Shown here one piece after another: positions 35,495 through 37,192 of a DNA stretch of 37,192 bases (positions are counted from its first letter, which is position 1; every line of letters starts with the position of its first letter). A program made the translations under genes and the position numbers. Below the pieces are notes generated by a model. That model ran no database searches. It was not told the DNA's origin and saw only the letters and a list, made by a program, of their open reading frames with translations. Source of the DNA: Planctomycetota bacterium (GTDB lineage: Bacteria > Planctomycetota > J058); assembly GCA_019636275.1 (NCBI GenBank), contig JAHBXY010000088.1, positions 1-37,192 on the forward strand. Reading direction: 5' to 3'.

Positions 35495-36000
35495 CACGTC
35501 GACGGCTCCAGGCGCGCCACGTGCCGCTCGAGGCTCCCGTCGAGCAGGCCGGCCTCGTCGGCGGCGGTCAGGGCGTGGACCAGGACGGCGTCGTCCTCGA
35601 CGAGGATCGTGACCGTCCCCGGGGTGAAGGTGATCGAGTTGGCGAACGTCGCCCGGCCGAGGCTGGTCCGCAGGCGGCAGGGGACCCGCACGAGGCGCGG
35701 CGAGACCAGGGTCGTCCGCGGCGACCACACGATGCGGATCATGCGCACGTTCGCGATGACCGCCTGCCACAGGAGCCAGGGCAGATAGACGAGGGCCGCC
35801 TGGAAGGCGCGGCGCAGCGGCCACTCCTGCAGGAGCACCAGGCGCAGCCGGACCATGGCGAGGGTCACGAGCGCGGCGGTGAGCAGGCCGGCGCCGACGA
35901 GGAACCGCTCCGAGAAGTGGCCGGAGAGGATCGCCCAGAAGGCGACGAGCGCGAGGAAGAGGAAGGTCGCGTGGAACACACTCTCCCCCGGGCCGGCCAC
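35494..36000 (-). CDS. mrpE: Na+(K+)/H+ antiporter subunit MrpE, first gene of the operon
   Basis: This 168-aa protein has two or three hydrophobic segments in the N-terminal half (FLFLALVAFWAILSGHF, AGLLTAALVTLAMV, YLPWLLWQAVIANVRMIRIV) and the MrpE soluble half with ANSITFTPGTVTILVEDDAV and HALTAADEAGLLDGSLERHV. The first Met-equivalent is GTG 36000; a second GTG seven codons later is also possible. It opens a run of nine overlapping genes. A palindromic GGTATACC about 30 bases upstream may be the operon promoter. Confidence 0.9.
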   Translation of the reverse strand: MAGPGESVFHATFLFLALVAFWAILSGHFSERFLVGAGLLTAALVTLAMVRLRLVLLQEWPLRRAFQAALVYLPWLLWQAVIANVRMIRIVWSPRTTLVSPRLVRVPCRLRTSLGRATFANSITFTPGTVTILVEDDAVLVHALTAADEAGLLDGSLERHVARLEPST

Positions 36001-36027
36001 GCGCCACCCTGGCCCGCGGCGAGGCCA

Positions 36028-36035
36028 GGTATACC
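36028..36035 (-). promoter_or_regulatory. palindromic GGTATACC upstream of the Mrp operon
   Basis: On the minus strand GTGGTATACCTGG lies about 30 bases before the mrpE GTG at 36000. TATACC resembles a -10 hexamer, though weaker than the TAnnnT sites elsewhere. Its perfect 8-base symmetry also allows an operator. AGGGTGG closer to the start may be the ribosome-binding site. Confidence 0.35.
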
Positions 36036-36051
36036 ACCTCGCCCTCGCCGG

Positions 36052-36089
36052 GCAAGCTTCTCCACGAGGCTTGCGCGCGGGCCGCGCGC
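36052..36089 (-). terminator. hairpins between the TPR-like gene and the Mrp operon
   Basis: GCAAGC (36052-36057) pairs with GCTTGC (36069-36074) across an 11-base loop. A self-complementary GCGCGCGG-G-CCGCGCGC lies at 36073-36089. Read on the minus strand, they follow the stop of the gene ending at 36118 and precede the Mrp promoter candidate, as expected for a terminator. No T-tract follows. Confidence 0.35.
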
Positions 36090-36117
36090 GCGTGCAGTCG
36101 CGGTGACGAGCTCACGG

Positions 36118-37192
36118 TCAGTCGACGCCGAGGTCGCGGGCGAGCGCGCGCGCGAACGCCCGGTCGCCCGTGGCCTCGCTGACGAGGGTGCGCACCCAGC
36201 CGCCCTCGTTGCGCAGGAGGCGCGCCTCGACCTCCGGATCGGCGCTCAGGGCCCGCGCCCGCTCGTGCGCCTCGTGGCGCAGGCCGCGGACGGCCGCCAG
36301 CGCCACGGCGCCCAGGCGCGCGTGGACCACGCCGGGCCAGGGCTGCTCGCCCAGGTCGAGGATGACCTGCTCCGCGCGGACGTGCTCCCTGGCCCTGAGG
36401 AGGCGGTCGAGGAGGGTCGTGCGCGCCTGCAGGCGGAAGGACTCGGCGCCGCGCGTGCCCTCGATGCTCGACAGCGGCATCCCGGGCGGGCGCCCCTCCT
36501 CGGGGGGGCCGCCGCGCGCGCGCCGGTCGCGCAGGTCGACCGCCCGCTCGGCCCAGGGCACGGCCGCGGCCGGCCGGCCGAGGTCGAGCTCGCAGCGCGA
36601 CGCCTCGAGGCACACCTCGTCGGGCCGCGGGTGCCACGCGGCGAGGGCGGCCTCGAAGCACGCGACGGCCTCGGCCGAGGAGCGCGACCAGAGGAGGTGC
36701 TTGCCCAGCGCCTCGAGCGCGAACGCCCGCCCGTGCGGCGTGAGGTCGGGCGCCTCGAGGACGCGGCGGGCCAGGGCCGCCCCGCGCTCGAGGTCGTCGG
36801 GCTCCCGGTTCGTGCGCAGGAGCGCAAGCGAGAGGTAGAGCGCGGCCGGCCAGTCGTCGGCGCGCTCCTGCAGGCGGCGCTCGAGCGCGCCGCGCAGGCC
36901 TCCCCTGAAGTGGAGGTCCACCCCGGCGGGGAAGAGCCCGTGGTTGGCGCCCGCCGCCAGCCCGGCGAGCGCGAGGTCGAGCCAGGCCTCCGGCGCGCCG
37001 GTCACGTAGCGCGAGCCGGCGCTGTTGCGCAGGGAGGACTCGAACTCGGCGGGCGGCGCGCGCCGCACGTCCGCGCGCGCGGCCAGGGCCACCGCGCGGG
37101 CCGAGGCGACCGGGTCGGCGGTCAGCAGGCGCTCCCCGCGCGCCAGGAGCCAGTCGGCGCAGGCGGGGTCGACGAGCCCGTCGGGCTCGCGC
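36118..37192 (-). CDS. TPR-like helical-repeat protein, 5' end beyond the window
   Basis: The frame is open to the window end, so the protein is partial; 357 residues are visible. The longest internal candidate start is GTG 37092, but the sequence upstream of it (DPACADWLLARGERLLTADP) reads as normal protein, so the true start lies outside. Helix pairs resembling TPR units recur, for example WPAALYLSLALLRTNREP, AFALEALGKHLLWSRSSAEAV and VACFEAALAAWHP. The rest is helical. TPR proteins usually act as scaffolds for protein contacts; the partner is unknown. It is not part of the Mrp operon, since hairpins and a promoter candidate lie between. Confidence 0.7.
   Translation of the reverse strand, partial: REPDGLVDPACADWLLARGERLLTADPVASARAVALAARADVRRAPPAEFESSLRNSAGSRYVTGAPEAWLDLALAGLAAGANHGLFPAGVDLHFRGGLRGALERRLQERADDWPAALYLSLALLRTNREPDDLERGAALARRVLEAPDLTPHGRAFALEALGKHLLWSRSSAEAVACFEAALAAWHPRPDEVCLEASRCELDLGRPAAAVPWAERAVDLRDRRARGGPPEEGRPPGMPLSSIEGTRGAESFRLQARTTLLDRLLRAREHVRAEQVILDLGEQPWPGVVHARLGAVALAAVRGLRHEAHERARALSADPEVEARLLRNEGGWVRTLVSEATGDRAFARALARDLGVD

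Overview
The window is extremely GC-rich (by eye well above 70 % G+C, with nearly every third codon position G or C). Genes are tightly packed, and neighbours commonly overlap by four bases (GTGA). The gene content fits a soil or groundwater bacterium of Planctomycetota or Myxococcota type: a MoxR/DUF58/transglutaminase cluster, a prokaryotic RING-like protein, a Ser/Thr kinase with FHA domains, a very large CheB-CheR hybrid histidine kinase and many alanine/arginine-rich unknowns. The phylum is inference only; there is no rRNA or tRNA here. Two genes carry single-base frameshifts, which may be assembly errors.

Layout, left to right. 1-1283: two membrane proteins, the first possibly cut by the window edge. 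1504-4662: a DUF4272 protein translationally coupled to an IGHMBP2-like SF1 helicase, then the signal peptide of a lipoprotein gene that stops against the end of the next gene. 4678-7002 (minus): a secreted GH92 alpha-mannosidase. 7180-9843: a large unknown lipoprotein. 9791-10891 (minus): an M19 membrane-type dipeptidase. 10954-11215 (minus): a small frameshifted gene. 11261-13891: an exported beta-rich protein, a HAD phosphatase resembling the plant plastid FMN hydrolase, a 90-aa unknown and a RING-finger membrane protein. 13950-18145: a 10-codon leader ORF, MoxR, DUF58 and a membrane transglutaminase (frameshifted near its end). 18194-21338: a two-gene unit of a zinc-ribbon protein with a papain-like Cys-His-Asp domain and a kinase with two FHA domains. 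21364-22038 (minus) and 22196-26638 (plus): a HAD hydrolase diverging from the 1480-aa CheB-CheR-PAS-kinase-receiver protein. 26652-28306 (minus): an unknown and a TIGR01777-type epimerase-like protein. 28393-36000 (minus): a nine-gene Mrp-type cation/proton antiporter operon. 36118-37192 (minus): a TPR-like protein running off the window.

Functional groups. The Mrp operon should form one membrane complex exchanging Na+ or K+ for protons. It is unusual in having no mrpA: the MbhD/MbhE-like parts are fused to MrpB, and three separate NuoL/M/N-type subunits are present. MoxR-DUF58-transglutaminase is a common chaperone/envelope module. The zinc-ribbon/papain-like protein plus dual-FHA kinase is the best candidate here for an undescribed signalling or effector pair.

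Regulation. Many first genes are preceded by a TAnnnT hexamer, usually 6-20 bases before the start codon. In two cases (1504, 12207) the hexamer sits only 6-7 bases from the start, predicting leaderless mRNAs. At 22146-22152 one near-symmetric element could serve two divergent genes. No stretch over 300 bases lacks a gene. The largest gaps are 1284-1503, 7003-7179, 22039-22195 and 36001-36117, and they hold promoters and hairpins. I saw no tRNA, rRNA, IS element, phage gene, CRISPR array or replication origin.
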